A stretch of DNA of 64,000 nucleotides from Phytopythium helicoides. Taxonomy: Eukaryota > Oomycota > Peronosporomycetes > Pythiales > Pythiaceae. The position numbers and the translations under genes are program-made. Positions 9,351-19,737 of the stretch are shown here, in pieces. The notes below the pieces were generated by a model. It was not told the origin of the DNA, searched no databases, and saw only the letters and a list, made by a program, of their open reading frames with translations. The DNA lies in NCBI GenBank assembly GCA_024867545.1, contig JANFNE010000008.1:124001-188000 (forward strand). Reading direction: 5' to 3'. The number at the start of each line of letters is the position of its first letter. The stretch's first letter is position 1.

Positions 9351-9837
9351 TTACTTCAGGTGCTTGAAGATCTGAGGAACCGACTGCAGTAGTGCGCCAA
9401 GGAGCTCGTCAGTATGAACATGGATCGACCGGCAACTCGCTTATAGATGCCAACACGTACGCATTTGTCGACGCAGTGCAGGAAGTCAAAGTACTGGCCG
9501 TCGCAGGCGCCGACGCCCTTGGCCTTGATGCGCTCCACGCACTCCTCGTATTTCTGGAAGTAGTTGGCGCACTTGGGCTCGCAGGCCTTGCGGATGGCGG
9601 GCATCACGTCGACGGGCTCCTCGGGGTCCTGCAGCGCGTCGCATCAGCGCGGCACCCATGCGTCAGTCATCTGCTGGCTGGTTTCGCCCATTACACCACG
9701 AATCCGAGGCTCCAGAGCGCCGCAAGAGGCTCCAGAGGACCACCGAGAGGCGCCCGAGCGCTCCATCGTGTCCTCTCGGGCTCTGCGGATCTCGAGGGCC
9801 GCGCATGGGCGTCATGAGCAGCCGCGTCACTCACCAT
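9351..9837 (-). CDS. UQCRH: Cytochrome bc1 complex hinge protein (subunit 6/8)
   Basis: Three exons give 67 residues: 9837-9835 (ATG alone), 9628-9461 and 9383-9351. Introns are 206 nt (GTGAGT...CTGCAG) and 77 nt (GTACGT...CTGCAG). The product starts MDPEEPVDVM and contains six cysteines in the family pattern (CEPKC at 17-21, EEC at 31, ACDGQYFDFLHCVDKC at 43-57). It ends VPQIFKHLK. Length and pattern match the ~69-residue plant QCR6. The protein is an acidic subunit on the intermembrane side of complex III that helps cytochrome c1/c contact. The first coding exon is just the start codon; all three joints are in phase. A longer undetected first exon is the alternative. Confidence 0.88.
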
Positions 9838-9863
9838 GGTGCGTAGCTTCGAGTCTTCCAGGG

Positions 9864-9870
9864 AAAATGA
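9864..9870 (-). promoter_or_regulatory. Initiator-like element (TCATTTT)
   Basis: TCATTTT within GTTCATTTTCCCTGG on the minus strand, about 27 bp upstream of the hinge-protein ATG. It fits the oomycete initiator YCAYTYY. Confidence 0.4.
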
Positions 9871-10249
9871 ACGGCTGCTCGAATCGCCGAGGGGGGCGTC
9901 GCTCTGAAGTAACGCTAATATCTCCGTTTAAGTACGATACTTGATTTCAGAGGCTCGTCTCGGTTGTTGCGCGGTTTGGATAGTGGGTAACGGGACCGTC
10001 GGTATGCGCTGTCGCAGGCGCGCTCTCCGCCCCAGGTTCGTGCTTGTCTTTGCCCTTCCTCCCGCTACTTCACTCGCGGAAAGTAGCGCGTGGAGACCAC
10101 TGGAACCCGTCAAAACCCCCTCCCTCGTAATTACGTTTTGGTGGTGTGCCCTTTTTACGAGGGGGGCCACCAAGCGCCTCGTAGCCGCTCGATCGATCGG
10201 CCACCTCGCGCCCGCCAGCTCCGCTCCAGCGCCAGCGCCAGCTCTCGCC

Positions 10250-11252
10250 ATGCTCTCCCGCTCCGTTCGCGCCCTCCGCGCGGCCCACAGCGGCGCGCGC
10301 CCGCTGCACTCGTCGCGCGTCGTCGGCAGCAGCTTCGTGCAGGTGCGCGGCCCGAATCAGGAGACAGGCGGCCGCGAGGAGCTCACGAGGGTGGATGATG
10401 CTTGCGCAGCACCGCGACACGGAGGACAACAACGCCGACACGCCGTTCGACTTTACGCCCGAGAACTACGAGCGCGTGCACGCCATCCTCGACCGGTACC
10501 CGGAGAACTACAAGGCCTCGGCCATCATCCCGCTGCTCGACCTGGCGCAGCGCCAGCATGGCGGATGGCTGCCGCTCGCCGCTATGAACAAGGTGGCGCG
10601 CATCGTTGACGCCAAGCCCATCCAGGTGTACGAGGTCGCCACCTTCTACACCATGTTCAACAGAGAAAAGGTCGGCAAGTACTTCATCCAGCTCTGCGGC
10701 ACCACGCCATGCATGATCTGCGGATCCGAGGAGATCAAGAAGACCATCGAGGACCACCTCGGCATCAAGGAGGGCGGTGCGTATCTCATTGGAGTTGCAA
10801 CCTGGTGAACGACAGTAGAGAGCTTACATGTGGCTTTTTTTCCATGCAGAGACCACGGCTGACGGCAAGTTCACGCTGCGCGAGGTCGAGTGCCTAGGCG
10901 CCTGCGCCAACGCCCCCATGGTGCAGATCAACGACGACTTCTACGTGAGTCGATAGATACCTTCAATGATTTGGTATCTTGTGGACGCATTGCTGACATT
11001 GCGGCACTGCAGGAGAACCTGACGCCCGAGACGACGCGCCAGCTGCTGGACGCGTGCAAGAAGGACTCGCCGCCGCCCATGACCAAGTGGGGCAGTCTGC
11101 CGATGAACGGCCAGCTGTCGAGCGAGGGCCCGCAGGGCAAGACGGCGCTGCTGTGGGAGAAGGCGCCTGGCCCGGGCTTCCGGATGCGCCCGGACAGCGA
11201 GCTGCAGCCCAAGGTGGACCCCAAGAAGATCAAGGAGGAGATGCTCTACTGA
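10250..11252 (+). CDS. NDUFV2: NADH dehydrogenase 24-kDa flavoprotein subunit
   Basis: Four exons: 10250-10342, 10410-10776, 10850-10944 and 11013-11252, with introns of 67, 73 and 68 nt, all GT-AG and all in phase. The product is 264 residues. It starts with an Arg/Ser-rich mitochondrial presequence ([15 protein letters not shown]). The core holds [18 protein letters not shown]. The [2Fe-2S] N1a ligands are in the usual C-x4-C and C-x3-C arrangement: Cys127 and Cys132 (LCGTTPCM), Cys168 and Cys172 ([10 protein letters not shown]). It is a matrix-arm subunit of complex I. It is convergent with the J-protein gene at 11476. Confidence 0.95.
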
Positions 11253-11475
11253 TCGCGGTCGCTTCAACATGACCAGTGCCGGCTGATGGGTCCCCCGCCG
11301 CAGTCGCAATCGCAGACACTGCTGTTGCTGCTGCTGCTCCAGTTCATTAACAAGAGAGGCGAGAGAAACAAAGTCAATAAACACCTTCGCACAAATCCAA
11401 AGACACATTACTAGCAGCAGAAGCACGTCAAAATCTGCGAGCCTGCACTTGAAACATATTGCGCTGAGATAATTG

Positions 11476-12273
11476 TCAATGGTGCAGCAGCAGTGACCGC
11501 ACGAGCACCACGACCGACGCGCTGATCCACCCACTGGCGTTACCGAGCACCAGCCCGAAGCCCGAGACCGCAATGTAATCGGACACACTGACAACCTCTC
11601 GGCGGCCTCCCGTCGCAGCCTCTTGCCTCCTCCGCGTGGCCTGAGGCAGCAGGTGGGATGGCGAGCTGGGCGACTCGAGCTCGCCTTTTTCACCCGGCAG
11701 GTAGCAGTAGTAAAGCCCCGCGAGTCCCACGACGCCGAGCTCGAGCGCCGCGGCGACCGTGCCGGACGAGAGCCCGTAGCCTCCGCGCAGCCAGCCGAAC
11801 GTGTGCGCACTGGCACCCAGGAACCCCGTGGACAGCGAGAGCAGCAGTGGCGCGAGCTTGGCGACGGACTCTCCCAGCTGCGGACGCAGCGAGGGCCCGT
11901 AGTGGTCATACAGCCTCCGCTTCTCCGGGTTCGACAGCACCTCGTAGGCTGCTCGCGTTCACGAGTGAGCAAGCTGGAGCCTCCACACAGAGAGCAGCAG
12001 TGCGCACCTTCCGTGATCTGCTGGAAGCGCTCGGGCTCTGCGCTCGGGTTGCGGTCCGGGTGGAACTTGAGCGCCATCTGCCTGTAGGCGCGCACGATGG
12101 CGGACGCGCTGGGCGTTGGCGGGCGCCGCGTGAGCTCCAGAGCGAATTAGAGCGCCGCGATTGGCGCACCGCGCAGCCACGCACCTGGCGTCGGTGTCCA
12201 CGTCCAACACGTCGTAGTAGTTGGGCTCCTGCACGATGTAGATCGGCCGCGAGGCGGGCGCGCGCCGGTCCAT
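11476..12273 (-). CDS. Membrane-anchored J-domain (DnaJ-like) protein
   Basis: Three exons: 12273-12185, 12108-12008 and 11948-11476, with introns of 76 and 59 nt. The product is 220 residues. J-domain: NYYDVLDVDTDASASAIV, YRQMALKFHPDRNP with the Hsp70-activating HPD, ITEAYEVLSNPEKRRLYD. After it come about three hydrophobic segments: APLLLSLSTGFLGASAH, VAAALELGVVGLAGLYY, and YIAVSGFGLVLG running to the C-terminus. It would present an Hsp70 co-chaperone domain at a membrane; which membrane is not clear. No signal peptide precedes the J-domain. Confidence 0.88.
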
Positions 12274-12499
12274 GGCGGCCGGCGGTGGGGCACTTTGACA
12301 CGCGAGTGGCGCGAGAACGCGGGCGTATCATCTCTCGCAGGTCGCTAGCCAGTTTCTGTCACAGATCATGCCAAACAATGGCGTCTACCACTCCACGCAT
12401 CATCTCTCGCAGTTTTCAAGTGGGCCACACCAGCGTACCCATCCGCCTTCTCGGCTTCTCCCCACCAAAAGAAGCAGAAAACCGTCCGCCCCCCCCGCC

Positions 12500-13253
12500 A
12501 TGAGCTTCGCGGACTTCGCGAGCGGCCGCGCCGCGCCCGCGCCCGCGCGCTCCGCGAGCCTCGGCGCGCCGCTGTCCTCGCTGCCGACGGGCGCGGCGGG
12601 CAGTCGCCAGGCCATCGACAGCGCGACGCTCAAGCTCGAGCAGTTCCAGCGGCAGGTGCTGGCCATCAAGCGCGCAGCCGACGCGCACTCGACCGGGAGG
12701 GTAGCCGCGTCGGCCGCCAGCCCGCGCGCGGTCGTGGACGACGACCTGCACGACCGCATCCGCTTCGCGTGCCTGCTGCAGGAGGAGATCGCCAAGGTGC
12801 TCACGCGCATCCCGGCCGACGCGGGCTCGTCGCTCATCAAGCGCAAGCTCTGCAAGGACTTTGAGGCCATCTCGGGACAGCTCGAGGCCGCCGTCGTGCG
12901 CATATCGGCCAGGGAGCAGGCCGCGCAGGCCTGCGCTCAAGGACGAACAGGCCAGCGGGAAGATCGTGGTAGAGCACCAAGGGCAAGTGCTCGAGTTCTC
13001 GGAGCTGCTCGACAATGAGATCGCGCACAACGAGGCGCTCATCGAGGAGCGAGAGCAGGATATCAACCGCATCCACCAGAGCGTCGCACAGGTCAACGAG
13101 ATCTTCCGGGACCTGGCCGCCATCGTCGCTGACCAGCAGACCGCCATCGACGACATCGAGACCCACGTGCACGAGTCCATGCAGCAGACGCAGCACGGAC
13201 TTGACGAGGTCAAGAAGGCCTCCGAGATGCAGAGCACCTGCGCCATCCAGTAG
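12500..13253 (+). CDS. Qa-SNARE (syntaxin 7/Pep12-like), CaaX-like C-terminus, one frameshift
   Basis: ATG at 12500. It has an N-terminal three-helix (Habc-like) region (DRIRFACLLQEEIAKVL, LCKDFEAISGQLEA). The SNARE motif contains ALIEEREQDINRIHQSV and NEIFRDLAAIVADQQ; the zero-layer Gln is the first Q of DQQ. One extra base near 12930 changes frame between EQAAQA and LKDEQASGK; otherwise the gene is continuous. Unlike typical syntaxins it has no transmembrane helix after the SNARE motif. The chain ends KKASEMQSTCAIQ, and CAIQ fits a CaaX prenylation box. The family drives endosomal/vacuolar membrane fusion. A missed 3' exon with a membrane helix is the alternative. Confidence 0.85.
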
Positions 13254-13592
13254 GCAGTCGGCCTGGTGCAAGGGTTGTCCATGGCCGCGTACGATATACA
13301 TCATCATCATCATCAACAAGTAGTTACGTTCTTCTCCTCCGCCTCCGCGTTGGCTGCTCAGCTTGAGCTTTTTCTCTACTGCCTACCTTGGACGCAGCAA
13401 GGTGGACAGAGCGGCCCCGGCCATGAACGCTTCGTGGACACTACAACTACGCTGATGATCACTCGGCACGCAGTGACGACGGTGGTGACGTTTTGCGAGG
13501 GTACGAGCAATGAATCAACCTTCCGTACTACAACCATTTCAATGCCAGAGCCGACACTGTCATCGAGCCAATTTTTTTTTTCTCCATGCAAT

Positions 13593-13599
13593 TCACTTC
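13593..13599 (+). promoter_or_regulatory. Initiator-like element (TCACTTC)
   Basis: Fits YCAYTYY and lies about 80 bp before the ATG at 13679. It supports a transcript that begins after the in-frame upstream ATG at 13586. Confidence 0.3.
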
Positions 13600-13678
13600 A
13601 AAACCTCCTCAAGCGCACACCTCCAGCTATGGTTTCTGCCTCTGCCACGATTACAACTATTGTACCGCCGTCCCTCGC

Positions 13679-14698
13679 ATGCCCTACCGCTTCCTCGGCA
13701 ACTCAGGGCTGCTCGTATCCACGCTATCACTTGGTGCCTTCATGAAGTTCGATCACCGATCGACCGATGAGACCTGGTACGACCTTATGAAGCTCTCTTT
13801 CGAGCGCGGTGTCAACTTCTTCGACACATCAGAGTTTTACGAGCTCGGCAAGTCGGAGGAAATGGTGGGTCGTGCCATCCAGCGTGGCATCGCCGAGGGA
13901 GTCTGGTCGCGTGAAGACCTCGTGATGACGGTGAAGATTTTCGTCGGCACGAAGACTGGTCCCAACAACCAAGGACTCAGCCGCAAACACATCATCGAAG
14001 GTGTGCGTGCCTCACTCAAGCGCATGCAGATCGACTACGCAGACATCGTCTACTGCCACCGACCTGAACCATACACGCCCATCGAAGAAGTCGTCCGAGC
14101 CATGAACTTCCTCATCGACAACGGACTCGCATTCTACTGGGGAACCAGTCAGTGGCTCGCCAAGGACATCATCACGGCGTGTGATATCGCCGATCGTCTC
14201 GGCTTGATCCGACCCGTCGTGGAGCAACCCAAGTACAACATCTTCGATCGTCCTCGTGTCGAGGGCGATTTCCAAATTCTGTTCGACAAGTACAAGCTCG
14301 GTCTGTCGACGTACTCTCCTCTCGGGTATGGTGTATTGTCGGGAAAGTACACACAGGGAACTCCGGAAGGTTCTCGATTCTCCACGGAGTTTTACAACAA
14401 CATGGTACCGGATTTCGCGGACCGTGTGGTCAAGACTTTCGCTCTGAAGGAGATTGCGGATGAGATCGGATGCACGTTGGCTCAGTTGGCTGTGGCGTGG
14501 TGTGCGTCGAACAGGAATGTGTCTACTGTGATGCTCGGAGCTCGTTCTGTGTCTCAGTTGGTGGAGAATTTGGATGCGATTGCGTTTGTGGAGAAGATCA
14601 CTCCTGAGATCAAGAAGCGTGTGGACGATGCAATTTCGTACGTTCCTGAGCGTGCGGTGGAGGATCCGTTGGCTCGTACGCGTGCCAAGTATCTCTGA
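13679..14698 (+). CDS. Aldo-keto reductase, Kv channel beta-subunit type (copy 1)
   Basis: 339 residues from MPYRFLGNSGLL; an in-frame ATG at 13586 would add 31 residues with no family resemblance. Catalytic tetrad of the AKR barrel is present: Asp and Tyr in NFFDTSEFYELG, Lys in VMTVKIFVG, His in VYCHRPEP. Kv-beta hallmarks are GLSRKHIIEG, AFYWGTSQW, STYSPLGYG and TVMLGARS. Animal Kv-beta has Asn where this protein keeps the classical His. The expected role is an NADPH-dependent aldehyde/ketone reductase that may bind a channel. An ATG at 13629 opens a short overlapping frame at the position equivalent to the start of copy 3, probably through a small indel. Confidence 0.92.
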   Translation: MPYRFLGNSGLLVSTLSLGAFMKFDHRSTDETWYDLMKLSFERGVNFFDTSEFYELGKSEEMVGRAIQRGIAEGVWSREDLVMTVKIFVGTKTGPNNQGLSRKHIIEGVRASLKRMQIDYADIVYCHRPEPYTPIEEVVRAMNFLIDNGLAFYWGTSQWLAKDIITACDIADRLGLIRPVVEQPKYNIFDRPRVEGDFQILFDKYKLGLSTYSPLGYGVLSGKYTQGTPEGSRFSTEFYNNMVPDFADRVVKTFALKEIADEIGCTLAQLAVAWCASNRNVSTVMLGARSVSQLVENLDAIAFVEKITPEIKKRVDDAISYVPERAVEDPLARTRAKYL

Positions 14699-15828
14699 GG
14701 AGTGGCGAGGCTGAGTTGAGCTCTTAGCGAAGGATCTCGAGGGTTTCAGCAATTGAAATCAATACAGATCCACCTTCGTTCTGGTCTTGCCGGCTCAATG
14801 GTAATTGAGCCTTTGTTTAGCTCACTTCGTGGTCTCTCCACTGGGAACGCTTCTAGTTCTGCTAGGCAACTGATTCGCTGAACTGAGAACACCAAAGAGA
14901 TGCCGAAATCTTTAGTACTCATCTCATAAACGTCCTCAGACGCTTCATTCTTCGCGCTATCGGCATCCAGTGGGCATGACCTACGGGTGACAGCGCTCAG
15001 TTCGATGAGCGCGCGCTAAAAGAGTGGAGTTGCTAGGCATCGAGAAACTGCGCCAGTCGGCATGCGATCGTCGGGCATCGATGTCATGATGTACATGGAA
15101 TTTCGACTACAACCGAGCGTGTTTGTGTCTAGCGCGACCAGCACGGACTCTGAGGCGGTGATACAGTCGGGTGGTCCAGCAAGTAGTGGGTCTCTGTAAT
15201 GTAGTATGGCTGTCAGTGGTAGTGTTTGTTGCGGACACATGGAAGGATCTAGCTGAACGGACGGAAAATGAGATCCAGCGATGCAGACTTCACGATACCA
15301 AAGTCGGTGTTCGGCAGCGTACATCGTGAGCATTTCTGTCGATGTGGTTTATGAGAGCGGTGCTATCTCAATGTCGGGTGGTAACTATAAAGGAGATGCT
15401 GGTATTGGAGATAGGCTCGTCCTGTCACATTTGGAGCGAGCGTGCCGAGTGTCACGAACTGAGATGCTGTGGTTGGTTGGCGGCTTTACTTGCATTTCTA
15501 GTAGCGGAGATGACTAGGTGCAAGGAACGGTAGCTGTCAGTTCGGTAGAGAAGGCGTGAAGAATTTGGCTGTGGCTAAACAAATCAGACACGGGGAGAGT
15601 GGACATTTACGATAACAATTCGGAGCTTCCCGATGTGGCTGCGAACGCAAAATGATATCTACGGTGTGGTGAGTACGATCTCAACGCTCGTGCATCCCGT
15701 GACTCAAGTTACTATCTTTCAAAAGGTTCAAACCGGAATCTCGCCAATGCTATCCAGGGTTGACAAGCAAAAGATTGTGGGCCAGAAGGTGATGATGCGG
15801 CCAAGATTACTGTCCCGGATGACACACC
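14699..15828. other. Intergenic, 1.1 kb, upstream of truncated AKR copy
   Basis: No supported gene and no visible AKR remnant. The AKR homology of the next copy starts abruptly near 15829. Confidence 0.5.
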
Positions 15829-16447
15829 CATCGAAGAAGTCGTCCGAGCCATGAACTTCCTCATCGACAACGGACTCGCATTCTACTGGGGAACCAGTCA
15901 GTGGCTCGCCAAGGACATCATCACGGCGTGTGATATCGCCGATCGTCTCGGCTTGATCCGACCCGTCGTGGAGCAACCCAAGTACAACATCTTCGATCGT
16001 CCTCGTGTCGAGGGTGATTTCCAAATTCTGTTCGACAAGTACAAGCTCGGTCTGTCGACGTACTCTCCTCTCGGGTATGGTGTGTTGTCGGGAAAGTACA
16101 CACAGGGTACTCCGGAAGGTTCTCGATTCTCGACGGAGTTTTACAACAACATGGTACCGGACTTCGCGGACCGTGTGGTGAAGACTTTCGCTCTGAAGGA
16201 GATTGCGGACGAGATCGGTTGCACGTTGGCTCAGTTGGCTGTGGCGTGGTGCGCGTCGAACACGAACGTGTCGACTGTGATGCTTGGAGCTCGTTCTGTG
16301 GATCAGTTGGTGGAGAACTTGGATGCGATTGCGTTTGTGGAGAAGATCACTCCTGAGATGAAGAAGCGTGTGGACGATGCAATTTCGTACGTTCCTGAGC
16401 GTGCGGTGGAGGATCCTCTCGCTCGATTCCGTGCTCAATATCTTTGA
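15829..16447 (+). pseudogene. 5'-truncated Kv-beta-like aldo-keto reductase (copy 2)
   Basis: From TPIEEVVRAMNFL onward the DNA is nearly identical to copy 1 through the stop, with mostly silent differences. The first ~130 residues, including all four catalytic residues and the front half of the barrel, are absent. The upstream sequence is unrelated. The remaining frame (first ATG 15851, 198 residues) is intact, with conservative changes near the end (ASNTNVS, SVDQLVE, LARFRAQYL). It cannot be a functional reductase. It may be a recent truncated duplicate, or be maintained by conversion from its neighbours. Confidence 0.85.
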
Positions 16448-16716
16448 GGGTAGCTAGGAGTAGCTGATGCGCAGACTCCTTGCAGTGGCTAGTGTTGTTG
16501 TGGCAGCAGAACAACGAACGTTGCGCTGCCTCCTACCGTATGTTGAAGTGTCGCCCAAATCCCCTCTCTGGTCCGCACAAAATGTGTCCGCGCGCACTTT
16601 TGTGCCGGTCTGACTCGCTCCGAATCCCAGTCCAGTAGCTCCTATCCGCACCCGCCAGCCGCCGCGCGTCAATCCTCTGCGCTTCCCCTGCGCGCCGCTC
16701 GCCACTCCCGAACGCG

Positions 16717-18304
16717 ATGGACGAGGCCACAGGCGCAGACGCTGCGCGCATGCAGCACGGCGGCATCCGCGGGCGCAAGCAGAAGCCCGCGGACCTGGAG
16801 GCGGGCGACGCCGAGCCGCTGCTGGCCGAGGAGCGCGGACAAGACGCCGGCGACAGGGAGCCCCAGGCCGAGCAGGGAGCCGCCAAGGCCGCGGCCGCGA
16901 GCCTCCAGGCCGTGCTCAACTGGTGGGCCTCCATGCGCCTGCACTTCGGCGACGCGCTGCTGCTGCAGATCTTCTTCGTGTACTTCACGCAGGGCGTGCG
17001 CAGCACGCTGTGCTCGCTCGGCACGAGCTACTACCTCAACGAGACGCTCAAGCTGCTGCCCGCGCAGGCAGAGGCGCTGCGCGGCCACGGCCGCCATGCC
17101 CTGGATCATCAAGCCCATATACGGCATGCTCTCCGACAGCGTCCCCATTTGGGGCACGCGTCGAAAGTCCTACCTGCTCATCTTCAGCGCCGTATCGGCG
17201 CTCGCCTACCTCTCGCTATCCCTGCCGGGCTTCATCGACGGATACGAAGGCGCGCTCGTGGCGCTCGTCGTCGCGAGTCTCGGCATCGCCTTCTGTGACG
17301 TCGTCATTGACGGCAAGGTCGTCGAGGCCGCGCGGACCGAGCGCGAGGACATGGCCGGCAACCTCCAGACGCTCTCGTGGCTCTCGCTGTCGATTGGGTC
17401 GGTGCTCGGATCCATGGTCTCCGGGTACGCCCTCACGGCGTTTGGCCCCCGCGGTGTCTTCCTGCTGTCCGCTATCGGGCCGCTCTGCGTCGTCATCATC
17501 TCGCTGCAGATCAAGGAAGAGCCCTACCACGGCAATGCCAACCGTCACGGTGTTGCCGGCTTCGTGCAGACGGTAAGCGAGCAGTGCCGTGCGCTCGCGG
17601 GCGTCGTGGTCGACCCGATCTGCTGGCGGCCGATGCTCTGGATCTTCCTGTCCAACGCTCTCCCGCCTAGCCTGGGCGAGGCCATGTTCAGCTTCAAGAC
17701 CAACGAGCTCAACTTCTCCAAGTCGTTCCTGGGATTCATTTCGACAGTGGGAAGCCTCACACTGCTGGGTACGACGGCGCTGTACAACGCGTACTTCCGC
17801 GATCTGCCGTTCCGCAGCATGTTCTTCCGCATCCAGCTTGCGTCGGCGGCCGTGTCACTTGCCGAAGTGGTGCTTGTCACGCGGCTGAATGTCTCGTTTG
17901 GCATCGGCGATCGATTTTTCATCTTTGGCGACGAGATCCTGTCGGACGTGGTTGCACGTCTCAAGCACATGCCTTCGCTCGTGCTGTGCGCCAAGATCTG
18001 CCCTCCAGGCATTGAAGGCACCATGTTTGCGCTGCTCATGTCCATCTACAACTTTTCGTGGTCCGTCGCGAGCTACGGTGGCTCCTGGCTTTGCAGCTAC
18101 CTCCACATTTCCAAGAGCGACTTTGCGGGTCTCGGCCTTGCTGTCATGATCCGCAGCACGGCCAAGATGCTGCCGCTCTTGCTGCTCTTCATGGTGCCAT
18201 CGACAACAAGTATCCGTAGTGCGTCAGCTACGGGGCGGAAGACGGTCGACGGCGGCAAGGACAAGAGCGAGAGCGAGGTTGACCCTGACGTTGACATGAA
18301 ATAG
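16717..18304 (+). CDS. Folate-biopterin transporter (BT1 family), one frameshift
   Basis: About 529 residues from ATG 16717. The N-terminus is acidic and cytosolic; the family signature PWIIKPIYGMLSDSVPIWG and RRKSYLL follows. About ten more hydrophobic segments are visible, including LVALVVASLGIAFCDVVIDG with the conserved DVVxDG. A single extra base near 17086 (GCGCGGCC) separates the first ~125 residues from the rest; the protein is uninterrupted on either side. The family moves folates, pterins or related solutes, and is expanded in oomycetes, trypanosomatids and plastid lineages. It lies between inverted AKR copies. Confidence 0.9.
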
Positions 18305-18687
18305 TCTGTCGTGAATGTGAACATGCGTAACGAGGACGGTGACATTAGTGTGGCGTACAAGTTCATTCAGCCCGATGAAATGCAAGACGCCAATGCGTGT
18401 TTTCAAATCCCCAATCTGTGCAGGAATCTGGAGAGACATTATCATTTGTTTTGTACTTGCTTCAAGATGCAGGTTGGTGAATGTGCTGGTAGTAAAATTG
18501 CTCGAGGTCACACGAACCATTGTTGCTCACTACAATACAGTAACCATGCCACTGACATTGTAGATTCCACCGTAAAAGACCGCAGCACGATTTCAATCGA
18601 ACATGTACCATTTCAAACGAGATTACGACACTCCAAACACCGCAACTCCAAGGAATCTACGCGTTTTCTTGAGTGGCATGTCTGTAC
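18305..18687. other. Intergenic, tail-to-tail spacer
   Basis: Lies between the BT1 transporter and the minus-strand AKR copy. Nothing recognised. Confidence 0.5.
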
Positions 18688-19737
18688 TCACAGATACTTG
18701 GCACGCGTACGGGCCAACGGATCCTCCACCGCACGCTCAGGAACGTACGAAATTGCATCGTCCACACGCTTCTTGATCTCAGGAGTGATCTTCTCCACAA
18801 ACGCAATCGCATCCAAATTCTCCACCAACTGAGCCACAGAACGAGCTCCGAGCATCACAGTAGACACATTCCTGTTCGACGCACACCACGCCACAGCCAA
18901 CTGAGCCAACGTGCATCCGATCTCATCCGCAATCTCCTTCAGAGCGAAAGTCTTCACCACACGGTCCGCGAAGTCCGGTACCATGTTGTTGTAGAACTCA
19001 GTCGAAAATCGAGAGCCATCCGGAGTACCCTGCGTGTACTTTCCCGACAACACACCATACCCGAGAGGAGAGTACGTCGACAGACCGAGCTTGTACTTGT
19101 CGAACAGAATTTGGAAGTCACCCTCGACACGAGGACGATCGAAGATGTTGTACTTGGGTTGCTCCACGACGGGTCGGATCAAGCCGAGCCGATCGGCAAT
19201 ATCACACGCCGTGATGATATCCTTGGCGAGCCATTGACTGGTTCCCCAGTAGAATGCGAGTCCGTTGTCGATGAGGAAGTTCATGGCTCGGACGACTTCT
19301 TCGATGGGCGTGTATGGTTCAGGTCGGTGACAGTAGACGATGTCTGCGTAGTCGATCTGCATGCGCTTGAGCGATGCACGGGTTCCTTCGATGATGTGTT
19401 TGCGGCTGAGTCCTTGGTTGTTGGGTCCGTCTCTGGTACCACCGAAAATCTTCACCGTCATCACGAGGTCTTCACGCGACCAGACTCCCTCGGCGATGCC
19501 ACGCTGGATGGCACGACCCACCAATTCCTCCGACTGCCCAGCTTCATAGGCCTCTGACGTATCGAAGAAGTTGACACCGCGCTGGAAAGAGAGCTTCATA
19601 AGGTCGTACCAGGCCTCATCGGTCGAGCGGTGATCGAACCGCATGAAGGCACCAAGCGAGAGCGTCGATACGAGCAGACCCGAGTTGCCGAGGAAGCGGT
19701 AGGGCATGCGAGGGATGGTAGCTGCGGCGGAAGCCAT
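18688..19737 (-). CDS. Aldo-keto reductase, Kv channel beta-subunit type (copy 3)
   Basis: 349 residues, complete, single exon, ATG at 19737 (MASAAATIPRMPYRFL). Tetrad Asp59, Tyr64, Lys96, His137. Very similar to copy 1 at 13679-14698 but in the opposite orientation; differences are mainly silent or conservative (EAYEAGQSEELVG versus EFYELGKSEEMVG). An initiator-like TCACTTT lies about 56 bp upstream. The gene follows the TRP channel gene on the same strand with almost no gap. Confidence 0.93.
   Translation of the reverse strand: MASAAATIPRMPYRFLGNSGLLVSTLSLGAFMRFDHRSTDEAWYDLMKLSFQRGVNFFDTSEAYEAGQSEELVGRAIQRGIAEGVWSREDLVMTVKIFGGTRDGPNNQGLSRKHIIEGTRASLKRMQIDYADIVYCHRPEPYTPIEEVVRAMNFLIDNGLAFYWGTSQWLAKDIITACDIADRLGLIRPVVEQPKYNIFDRPRVEGDFQILFDKYKLGLSTYSPLGYGVLSGKYTQGTPDGSRFSTEFYNNMVPDFADRVVKTFALKEIADEIGCTLAQLAVAWCASNRNVSTVMLGARSVAQLVENLDAIAFVEKITPEIKKRVDDAISYVPERAVEDPLARTRAKYL

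Noticed and set aside
18673..19557. 294-codon plus-strand frame
   Set aside because: Exact antisense of the aldo-keto reductase; the same shadow appears opposite the other two copies (14012-14752, 15728-16438).
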